This document shows, in pieces, positions 11,828 through 22,253 of a DNA stretch of 64,000 nt; within the stretch, counting starts at the first letter, position 1, and the number at the start of each line of letters is the position of its first letter. Both the position numbers and the translations under genes were made by a program. Where the stretch lies: assembly GCF_011397635.1 (NCBI RefSeq), contig NC_064755.1:39104059-39168058 (forward strand), given 5' to 3'. Source of the stretch: Epinephelus fuscoguttatus. Its lineage: Eukaryota > Chordata > Actinopteri > Perciformes > Serranidae. The notes under the pieces are model-generated. The model was not told the DNA's origin. It searched no databases and saw nothing but the letters and a program-made list of their open reading frames with translations.

Positions 11828-12303
11828 TTTGACCTTGAAATCCAACAGCTGGACCATGAAACTAAATATGAACTTTGACATATGTGGAATGAATTTTAAC
11901 AACATGTCTGGTGATATTCAGTCTCTTAATTTGGTGTTTAGTCCCTCAAAGACTAGACTCAGTATCAGAAATGAGAGTGAAACCTGTCAGACCAAAAGAG
12001 GGGGGAAAAAAGCCACAGTTTCATCATTTCTTTAAACTTGTAAACCGTGAGATTTGTTGGATTGATTTTAGCAGCACATCTGGTGACAATCAGTCAAAAC
12101 AACATCCTCAATAAATGTCTTGTTCTGTTTGACCAACAGTCCAAAACCCAAAAATATCTTAGTAAACAAATGACCAAAAAACAGCTCATTTTAAAATTTG
12201 AGAATTTGAAATCATCAAATTTCTTTTTGCCTCCAGTTCAGGAGTTCATATCAGTGTCGATAAGATGAGAAGTGACAAGAAGAAATGATAAAACTGTGGC
12301 TTT

Positions 12304-12353
<50 letters not shown>

Positions 12354-12482
12354 CAGACAGGTTTCACTATCGTTTCTGATCGTCAGTCGAGTCTCTTTTT
12401 AGTTGTTTGCAATAGAAATCTCAGTTTATATTTAGTTTCATGGTCCAGATGATTTTAGCTGTTTGATTTCAAGGTCAAACTG
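11828..12482. repeat. Imperfect inverted repeat with ~200-bp arms
   Basis: The left arm (about 11828-12035) begins GTTTGACCTTGAAATC, and the right arm (about 12270-12482) ends GATTTCAAGGTCAAAC. The arms also share ACCATGAAACTAAATAT, AGTGAAACCTGTC and GCCACAGTTT blocks in inverted order. A (TC)n run at 12307-12350 sits inside the right arm. Part of the spacer (12130-12210) is repeated directly at 12608-12690. This is probably a fold-back remnant of an old fish repeat. Confidence 0.7.
12307..12350. repeat. (TC)n microsatellite
   Basis: Twenty-two TC units, within the right arm of the inverted repeat. Confidence 0.95.
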
Positions 12483-13128
12483 ATAACATCTGTTAAACTG
12501 GGTTGAACTGTAAAACCAGCCAAAATATTAAGGGAGTTTAGAAGTAGGCTGCAAGTATTTTTGTTATGGATGCTGATCACAACGTCAAAAATGACTTAAT
12601 CAAATGTCTGACTAACGCTCAGAAACACAAAGATTTAAGATTCAGTCGAAACCAGCAAATTCTCACATTTGAGAACCTGAAACGAGACGCTCCCGCAGAG
12701 GAGATCACTGCTGCTGTCGCTGCTTCAGAGGGTTACACTGCAATATATATGAAGGAAGTTTAAGAGTACAGTCACAAAATGTCAAAACATGCCTCTGAAA
12801 ACTCCTCAGAACACAAACTGACATCTTGAAATGTGTTTTTTTTGTTCTACCAACAGACCACAATCTATAATTGTATTCCTCTTTTCTGTTCCAGTGAGCC
12901 TCTCACTGCGGCCGTTATAAAAGTACAAATGCTCCGAACCATTTCAATGGTTTAAACCCACATGAGGTTACATGACACGAATATTACCACATATAAATAC
13001 CAACTTTTGGCGGTTGAATAACAAATCAATGCTGAAAAACCATAAACTAGTTCCTGAGCTGAACGGGGGAAAAATTTAACACAGAAAACCAAGATAAAAT
13101 CTACACAATGGTCAGACATTGTCGAAGT
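12483..13128. other. Non-coding DNA next to the inverted repeat
   Basis: The frame at 12566-12763 is a second copy of a repeat also seen at 12130-12210 (CAAATTCTCACATTTGAGAA phrase), so it is not treated as a gene. Otherwise nothing is recognised. Confidence 0.5.
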
Positions 13129-13709
13129 CAGGGTGGCCAAAATACGGCCAGTGGGCCAACTGAGACCTATTGCCTATTTCAAAGTAGTCTGCAGGTAAGT
13201 TTTAGACATAAACTAGAATAAATGGTACTGTATGTGCGTTGTACAGCCTAGTTTAAACGCAATGTCGCTGTCATCTTGAACAACTACCAGCAAACCCTGC
13301 CACTGCACCTCTTAATTTGCTGCTGATGTTGCTACTTAATACATTTCATTTTATTTATTTATTAAAAAACACCCAAGGTCACCTTACAGAGAGACAAGAG
13401 ACACATGGTCACCTACATGGATTGATTTCTGTCTATAAAAGCATTTAGCTTAGTGGCAGCAGACCTGAAAAGACAAAGATAGACAAATACTTTTACCTAC
13501 TGTGATGTTTATGTGAAACTGTTAGTAGTGTTGCATCGTAGTTTTGATAGAAGCTGAATTCTTTAATGGCAAATAGGTGTTCTGGTTTAGAAACACTGAT
13601 TTTCTTGCCGTGTAACTGGTCTCAAACTCTGCATTTACTACTGTTTGTCCCTTGACTCTTTATATTTTTCTATATCTGGCTCACAATCCGAAAACTTTGG
13701 CCACCCCTG
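13129..13709. mobile_element. hAT non-autonomous element, 581 bp
   Basis: The left end is CAGGGTGGCCAAA; the right end, on the minus strand, is CAGGGGTGGCCAAAGTTTTC. Flanking octamers GTCGAAGT (13121-13128) and GTCCAAAT (13710-13717) agree at six of eight positions, as for a hAT duplication. No transposase frame is present. Confidence 0.75.
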
Positions 13710-14051
13710 GTCCAAATGCTCTCTGAAATACTTTCACCTTTTTCACCTTCTTCTAAAAGAAGTCTTTTTTGCTTTCATTAAATGACGTCTCTCTGAAGTT
13801 ATGATACAAAAGCAAAACACGTTTTCTCCTTCACATCACCGACACAGCGGATCCTCTTCCTCAACACCAACACAACGTCCTGTTTCCACATGTCATCTTA
13901 AACACACCACATCTCAGAGATGTTTTACTCTGAACTGGAAATGTGCCACACAACGCATCACTTCCTGTGCAGCAGAGGAGGGAGAAGAGGTGCCCACTCA
14001 AAACTTAAGAGCTTCAACCTCTTAGTGTTGCTCTGAAGTTGTAGAAACAGA

Positions 14052-14054
<3 letters not shown>

Positions 14055-14094
<40 letters not shown>
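14055..14094. repeat. (TG)n microsatellite
   Basis: Twenty TG units about 80 bp inside the intron that follows the dgkz exon. Confidence 0.95.
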
Positions 14095-14101
<7 letters not shown>

Positions 14102-14172
14102 AAGTTGTGTAAATGTGACTTGATGTGAGCAGCTGATCTGACCCTGGACCAGCTGCTGGAGAGGACACTCAC

Positions 14173-14363
14173 CTCCTGCAGAAGATCCTCAGGCCGGTGA
14201 AGGTCCTGCTGGTGTGGTGGCAGCGGGGGGCGGGTGCCGCCGAGGGCAGCTCCGTGTTGGAGGCTGGGGAGGAGGAGGAGGTGGAGGTGGAGGTGGAGGA
14301 GGAGGACGGCCCCTCTGCTCCATCCTGTGCAGGCTGCTGCTCCTCCTCAGGCTGCTGATCCAT
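14173..14363 (-). CDS. dgkz: Diacylglycerol kinase zeta-like, first coding exon
   Basis: DGK zeta phosphorylates diacylglycerol to phosphatidic acid and so dampens DAG signalling at membranes and in the nucleus. Only the first coding exon is here: 63 codons plus two bases, ending at a GTGAGT donor whose intron starts at 14172. The start at 14363 has a strong context (GCCATGG) and an in-frame TGA upstream at 14390-14388. The peptide begins MDQQPEEEQQPAQDG, has a Ser/Thr-only run (about residues 20-32), and ends SRTFTGLRIFCR plus AG. That end resembles the F-GLR-F--RKAI segment of the long mammalian DGKZ isoform, and the AG phase would allow R-K-A to follow. C1, catalytic and ankyrin parts would lie beyond the left edge. 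Orientation relative to phf21a agrees with human synteny. A different protein with a similar low-complexity start is possible. Confidence 0.6.
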
Positions 14364-14975
14364 GGCCGCCTCTCTCTGCTGCTTCTCTCACAAGCCGAGC
14401 TGGTCTGAGGTCAGCGCAGAGCTCACACTGCAGGCTGAGCAGCAGTCAGCCATTCTGACAGCTTCACTTCACTCACAAGTTCAGTCTGAGAGCAGCAGCC
14501 GACACAGGAAGTGCAGCTTCACTTTACACCAGGAAGCAGCAGCACAACAAAACCAACTGTTACAGCCCCTGTTAGGAAGGAGGAGGAGGAGGAGGAGGAG
14601 GTGGAAGAGGAGGTGGAGAGGGGGGTTGCTTTTCTCTAAACTGGCTTCCTTACTTCCTTCCTCCTCCTAACCCTCCCAGCCTGAGGAAGCCTGTCTCCTC
14701 CTCATGCTCTCTGAACAGACCTCCTCTTTCTCCCCTCACCACACGCTCAGCAGCAAATCCAGGAAGTTTGAAACCCTGACAGAAAAACACAGAAGAAGAA
14801 GAAGTGTGTAGCTGCACTTCTTCTTCTTCTCCTCCTCCTCTATGCCGACCTGTTGCTTCCCCACTTCACAGTTCAGTTTTCTGTCCTCAGAGTCGTGAGT
14901 CTCTGCTGTTCTGCTCACTCTCCTTCTTTCTACTTTTATCTCAGCTCTGTGGCTCTCCCTCTCTTTTTCCTATGT

Positions 14976-15009
14976 CCCGCCCACTCCCGGCTCTGCCTGC
15001 TGTGATTGG
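14976..15009 (-). promoter_or_regulatory. Promoter elements upstream of dgkz exon
   Basis: On the minus strand a CCAAT box (15009-15005) is followed by a GC box GGGCGGG (14982-14976), about 0.6 kb upstream of the dgkz start codon. No TATA box is evident. The intervening leader (14391-14975) is rich in CT and GGA/AAG trinucleotide tracts (e.g. 14577-14612). Promoter function is inferred from position and motifs. Confidence 0.45.
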
Positions 15010-15893
15010 CTGGGAGGGAGAGGTGAGTGCTTTGCCACCTGCTGGAGCTTCTGAGACTGTACAGCTGCTAAAAAAAGAGGAGGAAATGAACTAATTTTCT
15101 CCTCTCCAGAGCTGCAGCAGCAGCTGAGGACAAAGCAGACTTAGAGGAGGCAAACAGGGCCTCAGTTTTATCTTCTTCTTCTTTAATCAAACAGCTGCCA
15201 GACGCAGAGTGTGTCGAGCTCTGAGGTGTTAAATAGAACAGAATTAACATATCCTGAACATGAGAGCCTTTCTCACTGTGAAAACAGCAGCCTGCCTCTC
15301 ACTTGGATCACATTTCTGAAGCCCCACTCTGCAATGTGCTCCCCTCCCACATAGGTTTTACATAAAGATGGTGAACAGCCCACACCAAGAGAGAAAGTGT
15401 GTGTGTGCTGCAGTAAAGCGGAGGTCGCACGGCCGCAGCGAGGCCCACGCAGAGCCCTTCACCGCGGGCACGTGGCGGCTTCATCCCCTGGGTTCCTGCT
15501 CTGAGGTGGAACTGAAGGATGAGCCCGGGTTATTTTTGACAGCCAATTAAAATGAAGGTGCAGGACCAGGACGGGACTGAGTCCTTTCTCTTACAAAGAT
15601 CCAGTCAGAGGTGTTTTAAAACAAATTAAACACCCTGATTTCAACAAAAATGTTCAAGTTCCTTTAATAATTTTTGTTTTACTGCTCATGTAAAATCCAG
15701 AATCTCTGCATATGTATATGTTTAGTTTAAAAGTTTAACAGCTGGAAACACAAGGCGTCCCAACTACAAACAGAAGAAACAGAAGTCGATGCTCAGTGTT
15801 TTCTAATCTGATCCTAAATCAGCAGGATGACACTGTCTGTTTGTGATTTGTGTTGTGTTGTGATGACATTCAGGTGAAGTTGTCATTAGATTC
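15010..15893. other. Intergenic DNA with a small GC-rich island
   Basis: Around 15415-15535 the sequence becomes GC- and CpG-rich (GGAGGTCGCACGGCCGCAGC and following). The plus frame over it has no recognisable protein similarity. It could be an upstream dgkz promoter or enhancer. The rest is plain. Confidence 0.35.
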
Positions 15894-16556
15894 ATGAAAA
15901 CACAAAAACAGGTTCACACACCAGAAACTGCACCTTTTGGAAATTTTAATCATATCACCACATGTGACGTTTCGGGCACCAGCCCTTTATCAGACATGAA
16001 CAAGATAAGGAGACACACCTCTATATATACAACCAGTGGAGGTCACCCAACAGATCATGTGATAACACATGTAGATAAACAGAAACCGAGCACAACACAC
16101 TGCAAAACCAGCACAGAATTACACAGGAGTACAATGCATTTACAAAAAAATACATTTACAAAAAATGTATTTAGAGAAAAATATATTGACAGAAAATACA
16201 TTTGCAAAAAGGCCAGCAGTACCTAGAGCATCACGTGACTGAAACATCAGATAAAAAAAATGTCATGCATGACATGCAAATTCAAGGTGAAATTGTAGGA
16301 GAAAATTTCAGATTTTCTCTTTGTAAATTTAATTTTTTGCAGTGTGTTGTGCTCAGTTTCTGTATAGCTACATGTGTTTTCACATGATCTGTTGGGCGAC
16401 CTCCATTGGTTGTACATACAGAGGTTTGTCTCCTTATCTTGTTCATGGCTGATGAAAGGCTGGTGCCCGAAACGTCACATGTGATGATACAATTAATGTT
16501 TCCAAATGGAGCAGTTTCTGGTGTGCGTACTTGTTTTTGTATTTTTGTGTTTGTTT
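15894..16556. mobile_element. Fold-back element, arms ~215 bp
   Basis: The left arm (15894-16107) and right arm (16334-16556) are inverted copies of about 85-90% identity by eye. Shared blocks include CACACCAGAAACTG, the GGGCACCAGCC/CGAAACGTCAC phrase, ACAAGATAAGGAGAC and AACACACTGCAAAA. The AT-rich spacer (16108-16333) contains repeated ACATTTACAAAAAA phrases. Because the arms mirror each other, they give two similar open frames in opposite directions; these are a by-product of the palindrome. The family is unknown. Confidence 0.75.
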
Positions 16557-16859
16557 TCCAGCACCAGGACGTATCGTTTTTGGATGTATGTGCTGTTATT
16601 TGAGTCTTCAGTTCTTTAGATTTACCCACAAAAACAGCTTAGAAATAACTGCTGTTACTGCAGCTGTTATACATAAATAGTGTATATATTAAAGTATTTA
16701 TTTTAATCCATTTAGTCATTTGTTTCTGCTCATGTTTTTAATTTGTTATACACTTTGAGCTGCACTTCGTGTGTGACAGTGTTATAAATCAAAGTCATTA
16801 ATTTTTATCATCATTGTTATTATTATGATGATAACCAGGTTGGGGTGGTTCATGTTTTT
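16557..16859. other. AT-rich intergenic DNA, nothing recognised
   Basis: No frame or repeat family stands out between the fold-back element and the next transposon remnant. Confidence 0.5.
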
Positions 16860-18368
16860 TGTTGTTGGGTTGTGTTACTCAGGTAGTCAGTGTGTTACAT
16901 ACAGTAGATGTCAATCAGCATGACTCCAGTTTGGAGAAGCGGGCTGGAGTCCAACATGGAACCTCACTGCACTGCTGTGGACAGGGGCAGCATAGTGCGT
17001 CCAAATTCACACCTGTTCTTCTCTTGATTTTCTCCGTGACCGTGCGTCATAGCGAGAAGCCACGCATATCACGTGAAACAGCGAAATTGTAGCTTTCCGA
17101 CAAGACCACACTTGTCCAATGTTTTCATAGCGAAAAAAATGATAAAGTTACAATAAAATCATGAATAACAGAGCTTTCATACAGCTCTGCACACACATAG
17201 GCTACTCTTGGATGGATTACTCGCGTACGCAGGCTCGCACAGAAATGCCACGCATATCACATGAAAGCACAGGACTAGAGCTTTCCAGTGATACCACACA
17301 CATCATTGTGCTGTCATCCCATCACGCTCTAAATCCAGATTAATTGTCTACAAAATAAAAACCTGACGAATTTCTTCACAATCCATTATACAGATCTTGT
17401 TATCAGTCACTTCATATCGTGAGGAATATCGTATCTTACCACATCTTAGGCTTGCGTGTGTTTCTCCCTGTCTATCCACACCCCAATATATAACTGAAAC
17501 TGAAAAACAACAACAAACTTTGTTTACTGCAAACAAAGTGGCAAATATTATCTTAGAGGACATCATTGCACTTGGTTGACTATTTTACTATTATCTTAGA
17601 TATAAATATTGCATGTTTCTTTCAGTTCACCTCACCCAGACAAGAGGCCTTGCAGTTCGATGCTGACAGGGCCGTGGGAGCCCTTCATTGAGGTTGCATG
17701 TCCTCCCCGTGTCAGCGTGGGTTCTCTCCGGGCACTCCAGCTTCCTCCCACAGTCCAAAGACATGCAGATTGGGGACTAGGTTAATTGGTAACTCTAAAT
17801 TGTCCATAGGTGTGAATGTGAGCGTGAATGGTTGTCTGTCTCTATGTGTCAGCCCTGCGATAGTCTGGCGACCTGTCCAGGGTGTACCCTGCCTCTCGCC
17901 CGATGTAGCTGGGATAGGCTCCAGCCCCCCGCGACCCTCATGAGGATGAAGCAGTTAGAAGATGAATGAATGAATGAATGAATGTTTCTTTCAGATAAAA
18001 CACATTTTTGACTTGTGAATGAGTCATGGAATTTCAATGCAATGCTTGCAATAATGAAAAAATACTGGCAATCATGTCCGCCTGGCACAAACCACATGTT
18101 TTGGACAGCTGTGAAGTGACAGAGTGTCCCAGCATCATGGTTCTTATATTGCCAGATTCCAGAGAGTCTCCCCTCTTCAGATATGGCAGAATATGTCATC
18201 TTCCAACTTGCTATAGTGAGATACATGTAAAAATGTAAGAAACACTGATTTGTTTTTTCATTGATAAATAAAAATTAATATAAAATAGCCTTTATAATGA
18301 CTGTGAAATGAGCTTAAAAGTAAAGGCAGTAAAAATACCCCCAAAACACCTAGGGCTCATAGGGTTAA
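16860..18368. mobile_element. Old DNA-transposon remnant with a SINE inside
   Basis: Internal phrases CCACGCATATCACGTGAAA (17060s) and CCACGCATATCACATGAAA (17250s), each followed by a CTTTCC..GATACCACAC-like block, form a decayed direct pair. The right end CCTAGGGCTCATAGGGTTAA (18349-18368) looks like a transposon terminus common in fish. The left end cannot be placed, so the start is approximate. A SINE (17626-17981) has split it. Confidence 0.4.
17626..17981 (+). mobile_element. tRNA-derived SINE (AFC-like), 5'-truncated, with 13-bp target duplication
   Basis: It starts within the tRNA-like head (CACCTCAC) and continues through the body (CACAGTCCAAAGACATGCAG, GTCAGCCCTGCGATAGTCTG, GGGATAGGCTCCAGCCCC) to a (TGAA)n tail. 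Perfect ATGTTTCTTTCAG duplications flank it at 17613-17625 and 17982-17994. The same family is at 42886-43265, 44246-44540 and 45636-45962. It resembles, from memory, the SINE family first described from African cichlids. Confidence 0.9.
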
Positions 18369-18479
18369 GACACCTGAAAAAGTCCCACTTATAAAAATCA
18401 AAATCAGTTTAAGGGTATAATATATTTAGAGTATTTTCACTGCTGACCTTAATGTCAGACAACGATTCGCAATGGGAAA
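18369..18479. other. Short spacer before hairpin element
   Basis: Nothing recognised; it may be the outer part of the hairpin element that follows. Confidence 0.4.
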
Positions 18480-18716
18480 ATGAAGCCAGACTCCATTGAC
18501 AAAAACAGTAATTTTAGCTCACTGAGCACAGGGACTTCTGGTCTACTGCTGCCTCAGTTATTTACTTTGTTTGTGTGATTGTGTGACTTTAGCATTTTAA
18601 ATGGTTAGTTCGGATTCACCAAAGTCACACAATAACACAAACTAACTGATCAAGGCAGCAGTAGACCAGCAGCTCCTGTGTTCAGCAAACTAAAATCACT
18701 GTTTTTGTCAGTGGAG
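18480..18716. mobile_element. Near-perfect hairpin (fold-back) element, ~100-bp arms
   Basis: The left arm (18491-18590) starts CTCCATTGACAAAAACAGT and ends GTGTGACTTT. The right arm (18621-18716) starts AAAGTCACACAATAAC and ends ACTGTTTTTGTCAGTGGAG. The loop is about 30 bp. A single-armed relative lies in the phf21a intron at 60797-60870. The element is non-coding, and a transcript would fold into a long hairpin. Confidence 0.8.
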
Positions 18717-19139
18717 TCTGGAAGCTTTGATGACAGCATAGACAGGGAGCTGAAGCCGTTGATGGCTTCCCCGAAATGGTAAAGCAGAAAAAATATTCTC
18801 AATATAATGTTCACTTACACTGATATTGATTTTTTTCCCCCAGTGTTTAAAATACATTTTGCTGCTGCCCCCGTCCACAGAAGTACATTGTTTAGCTTCT
18901 GTGTCAAACTCCTGCTTCTACAAACTGATAGAGACATCTACTGTATGTAATAAACTGTCTATGGATAAGTACCTCATATGACCCCTCTTAAAAAATTCAA
19001 ACTATCCCTTTAAGGTTAAGGTTCATGAATAATGGCCACAGTGGTTGACTGTTGGCAGGAAACAGGAAATGAATGGCAGTCTCTGGTGTTCAAGTCAGCA
19101 CAGGTGGCTGAGGGGGCTTTGTGGTGACAGCTCTGCTAA
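18717..19139. other. Continuation of hairpin-family repeat and plain DNA
   Basis: The first part (to about 19010, CCTCATATGACCCC...ATCCCTTTAAGG) continues sequence that also follows the related copy near 60870-60990, so the whole unit is larger than the hairpin. Confidence 0.4.
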
Positions 19140-19780
19140 GAACATTTACTTCAGTACGATTATGAGGTCCTTGTACCTTACATGAATATTCCCAAAACAT
19201 GCAACTTAATACTTCAACTCCACGACATCTCAGGGGGACATATTGTACTTTTTACTGCACTACATGTATTTAACATCTATCTGTGGTTACTTTGATTTTA
19301 CACACACGTGATCATCTTAGACACTATGATGGATTATTACAGAATAGAGGTCCTGTGCAGCCTCACAGGTGTTTTCAGTTTCATGGCTGATTAGATTTGC
19401 TATGAAATCAAATTATGTAAATTACATGTGTTGGGATTTACATGAGCTTAACAATACGCATGTAAAATCATAGCTTGTCCTGAAATAAAAAAATATTTTA
19501 TTTTTTCTAGCAACAAAAGACAGTAACTTGTTGGACAAAATATTAACTAATGCACATATAATTTAAAATATATATATTTTAAGACCTTTGTTACAGGTGA
19601 AAGTCCTGCATTCAAAATTCTAAGTATTACCAGAAAAATGTACTTCAAGTATCCAAAGGAAAAGTACTCCTTATGCAGAGTGACCCATTTTAAAGTGTCT
19701 AATTATGGAGCCACCAGAGTGTATTTACAGTGTTGCCACTTTTACTTGAGTGGAGGATCTGAGTACTTCTTCTACCACTG
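19140..19780 (-). mobile_element. hAT MITE (CAGTGGTGG family), left end lost
   Basis: The right end reads CTTCTTCTACCACTG (19766-19780), the inverted terminus of the family defined by 2006-2369. The body has the family's ACTTTTTACTGCACTACATG and AAAGTACTCCTTATGCAG phrases. The left boundary is approximate. Confidence 0.6.
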
Positions 19781-20777
19781 AACATCCCTGGTGGTTGGTG
19801 ATGATGATGATGATGACGTGCCCCAGTTCCTGTGCAGTGTGAGTGCAGCTGAAGGCTTACATGTCATCAGTTAAAGTGACGCTGAGCTGCAGCAATAGAG
19901 ACGATTCACCGCAGATCACCTGCAGTGACCTCACCTGCACTCTGAACGCACACCACACAAGCTCTGCTGCTGGAGGTTTTATCAAAGGCTGCTTGCAGGA
20001 TTTTAAAAAGTATTTAATTTAGCAAAAATGTAGGATCTTCAAACGTATTAAAAAGTCTCAAATGCTCACCGATGCTTTGTCTATTTGATGTGCTGCCAAA
20101 AGGAAGTGGGCTAAACACTCACCAATTCTCATGGTGCAGGAGAGGCTGCGACGTTGGAAAACTAAAGGAGATATATCGATAGAGTGGTTTGACGAAATGG
20201 TCATAATGATCTCCTTCTATGAAAGACTAATGTCACAAGCTAATAGACCTTTATACTACTGTAAGCTGACGTACTGATGAGTTGCACCCTTTCTAATAAT
20301 CTGAGGTGGTAATAGCATACAAAATATGATGTACAGGCCTGGCCCTGGGCAAAGGCAGTATGGCGAATGCTCAGGCCGCCATCATCCATCGTGGGCGCCA
20401 CTAAAGGTGGAAGAAAAAAAATCTAAATATTTATCTTTTACTATTTTTATTATTATTTTAAAATATTACCTAGGGCCACAACAACATAACTACATAGCAA
20501 AGCGTCTGTTTTTCATGGGTTCCCCCCTCCCTACCTCGTTACACTTCACCTGCTTACAGGGGGAGATGGGTGAGTTATTTGGTGTCACATGAATCCCGAA
20601 ACACGCTGTATCGTTATCATGTCAAAACCACAAAAGCTCTCTGGTGCCCACTCCACTACCACTACGCTACTGAGAGGAGTGAATGGGGAGAGACAGAAAA
20701 TCTGTGTTGAAATCAGCAGGAGGAGAGCTCGTTATCATTACCTCTGAGCAGCTGCTGGGGAAGAGTCGCCGAGGTCG
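19781..20777. other. Intergenic DNA with a hAT terminus scrap
   Basis: CAGGCCTGGCCCTGGGCA at 20334 looks like a hAT end; its partner is not found. A short GAT repeat lies at 19800-19816. No gene is recognised. Confidence 0.4.
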
Positions 20778-21180
20778 CTCCTCTACAGTAACTCACCTGC
20801 AGCTGATAGAGCTGCTGTTATCTGCTGCTCCTCTACAGTAACTTACCTACAGCTGATAGAGCTGCCGTTATCTGCTGCTCCTCTACAGTAACTTACCTGC
20901 AGCTGATAGAGCTGCTGTTATCTGCTGCTCCTCTACAGTAACTCACCTGCAGCTGATAGAGCTGCTGTTATCTGCTGCTCCTCTACAGTAACTCACCTGC
21001 AGCTGATAGAGCTGCTGTTATCTGCTGCTCCTCTACAGTAACTCACCTGCAGCTGATAGAGCTGCTGTTATCTGCTGCTCCTCTACAGTAACTCACCTGC
21101 AGCTGACTGTAGAGCTGCTGTTATCTGCTGCTCCTCTACAGTAACTCACCTGCAGCTGACTGTAGAGCTGCTGTTATCTA
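20778..21180. repeat. 50-bp minisatellite, 8 units
   Basis: Units start at 20778, 20828, 20878, 20928, 20978, 21028, 21078 and 21131; the first six are 50 bp and the seventh 53 bp (GACTGT variant). Each unit reads CTCCTCTACAGTAACTCACC then CTGCAGCTGATAGAGC on the plus strand. On the minus strand every unit contains CTGCAG (or CTGTAG) followed by GTGAGT or GTAAGT, a consensus splice donor (intron-side G at 20796, 20846, 20896, 20946, 20996, 21046, 21096, 21149). Sequence change between units is slight, so the expansion is recent. Confidence 0.95.
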
Positions 21181-21559
21181 ACACTGCGGAGGACAAACTC
21201 TTAGCTCGGGGCTGAAGCGAATGTAACTGGTGCGTCAGCTTCGCCTCAGATACTTTTAACCTTTAATTCTCAAACTGCTGCTTCAAGCGATTCAACCACA
21301 AAGAGACTTTTGTTTTCAGCATCGTATCAGTTAATACTTTTTACTCTTTAGAGGCCTTTTTAGTACAAATGAAGCTCCGTATAAATAAGCTGCTGGTTGG
21401 CGTCTATGTTTGTGCTCTCACAGGATTTGTGGGGTCGTCTCTTCCAGAGCTCCAGTGGTTACTGTGCAGTGGTTCAGTGTTTTTGTCTTGTGGATTTATT
21501 TAAAGGTTTGGGCTCCTATCTGACTGTCAGATACTACACCTTCCAGCTTTGTATGAAGT
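21181..21559. other. Intergenic DNA, nothing recognised
   Basis: On the minus strand this DNA leads into the minisatellite and includes TTTGTCCTCCGCAG, a possible acceptor at about 21186, just before the last unit. No protein similarity is seen. Confidence 0.35.
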
Positions 21560-22075
21560 TTAAAGGGGAACACCAAGAATTCCAAACATGTTATTTCCAT
21601 GGAAAGTTAAATCAGTATTTGTGGACATGAGCTGCTCCCTGTCAAAGCCATAAACCAGAGGAGTACGTCTCAAACTTGTGATGTCATAGGGTATAAAGTC
21701 TGGAGCCTATGTACCCAAATGAGCTTTACATTCCCCAGACTTTATATCCTAAGACATAATAAGTTCAAAGCCTTTAGTTTGGGGATTTTGGAGAGTTTTT
21801 CATGTATTCACTGCGTTCACATTCACATTTGGTAAAATAAGTGTGACGTCATGGAGACTGAACAGTGTTTTCTACAGCAGATTCAGGATCAGGACTCTCA
21901 TCAGACCAGAATGAAGAAGGGGAGATATTTTTTACTTCCTCTTATCTGGAAAAGAATAAGAATAAACTATTGCTGTTTGTCTTTCCTCCCAAACACAGGA
22001 CCCATGAGAGGAACAAGTTCACACACCTTCTCTGGTGGTTGTTGAAAAGCATGCTGGGAGATGTAGGTTAAGAGG
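21560..22075 (+). repeat. Dispersed fish repeat, unclassified
   Basis: Starts near AAAGGGGAACACCAAGAATTC and ends near AAGCATGCTGGGAGATGTAG, phrases I associate with a common non-coding fish transposon. The ends AAAGGGGAAC and GAGGAAACTTT could be weak inverted termini. It has no coding capacity. Confidence 0.35.
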
Positions 22076-22215
22076 AAACTTTAAACTTATATTACAGCTC
22101 AGACAGAAACAGTGTTCAGAGCTTTGAGCTCCATCTAGTGAAGACTCGACGGAAAAAAGGAAACGTCTTCAACACCTTCAGAGAACAACATAACAGTTAA
22201 GATGAAAGAGTTCAG

Positions 22216-22216
<1 letters not shown>

Positions 22217-22247
<31 letters not shown>
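22217..22247. repeat. (TG)n microsatellite
   Basis: About 15 TG units. Confidence 0.95.

Positions 22248-22253
<6 letters not shown>

Noticed and set aside
15894-16629. Two similar opposite-strand open frames that look like a duplicated gene pair
   Set aside because: They are the two arms of one palindrome; similarity follows from the inverted repeat.
20778-21180. CRISPR-like repeat array
   Set aside because: Units are contiguous with no unique spacers, and the genome is a vertebrate; it is a minisatellite.
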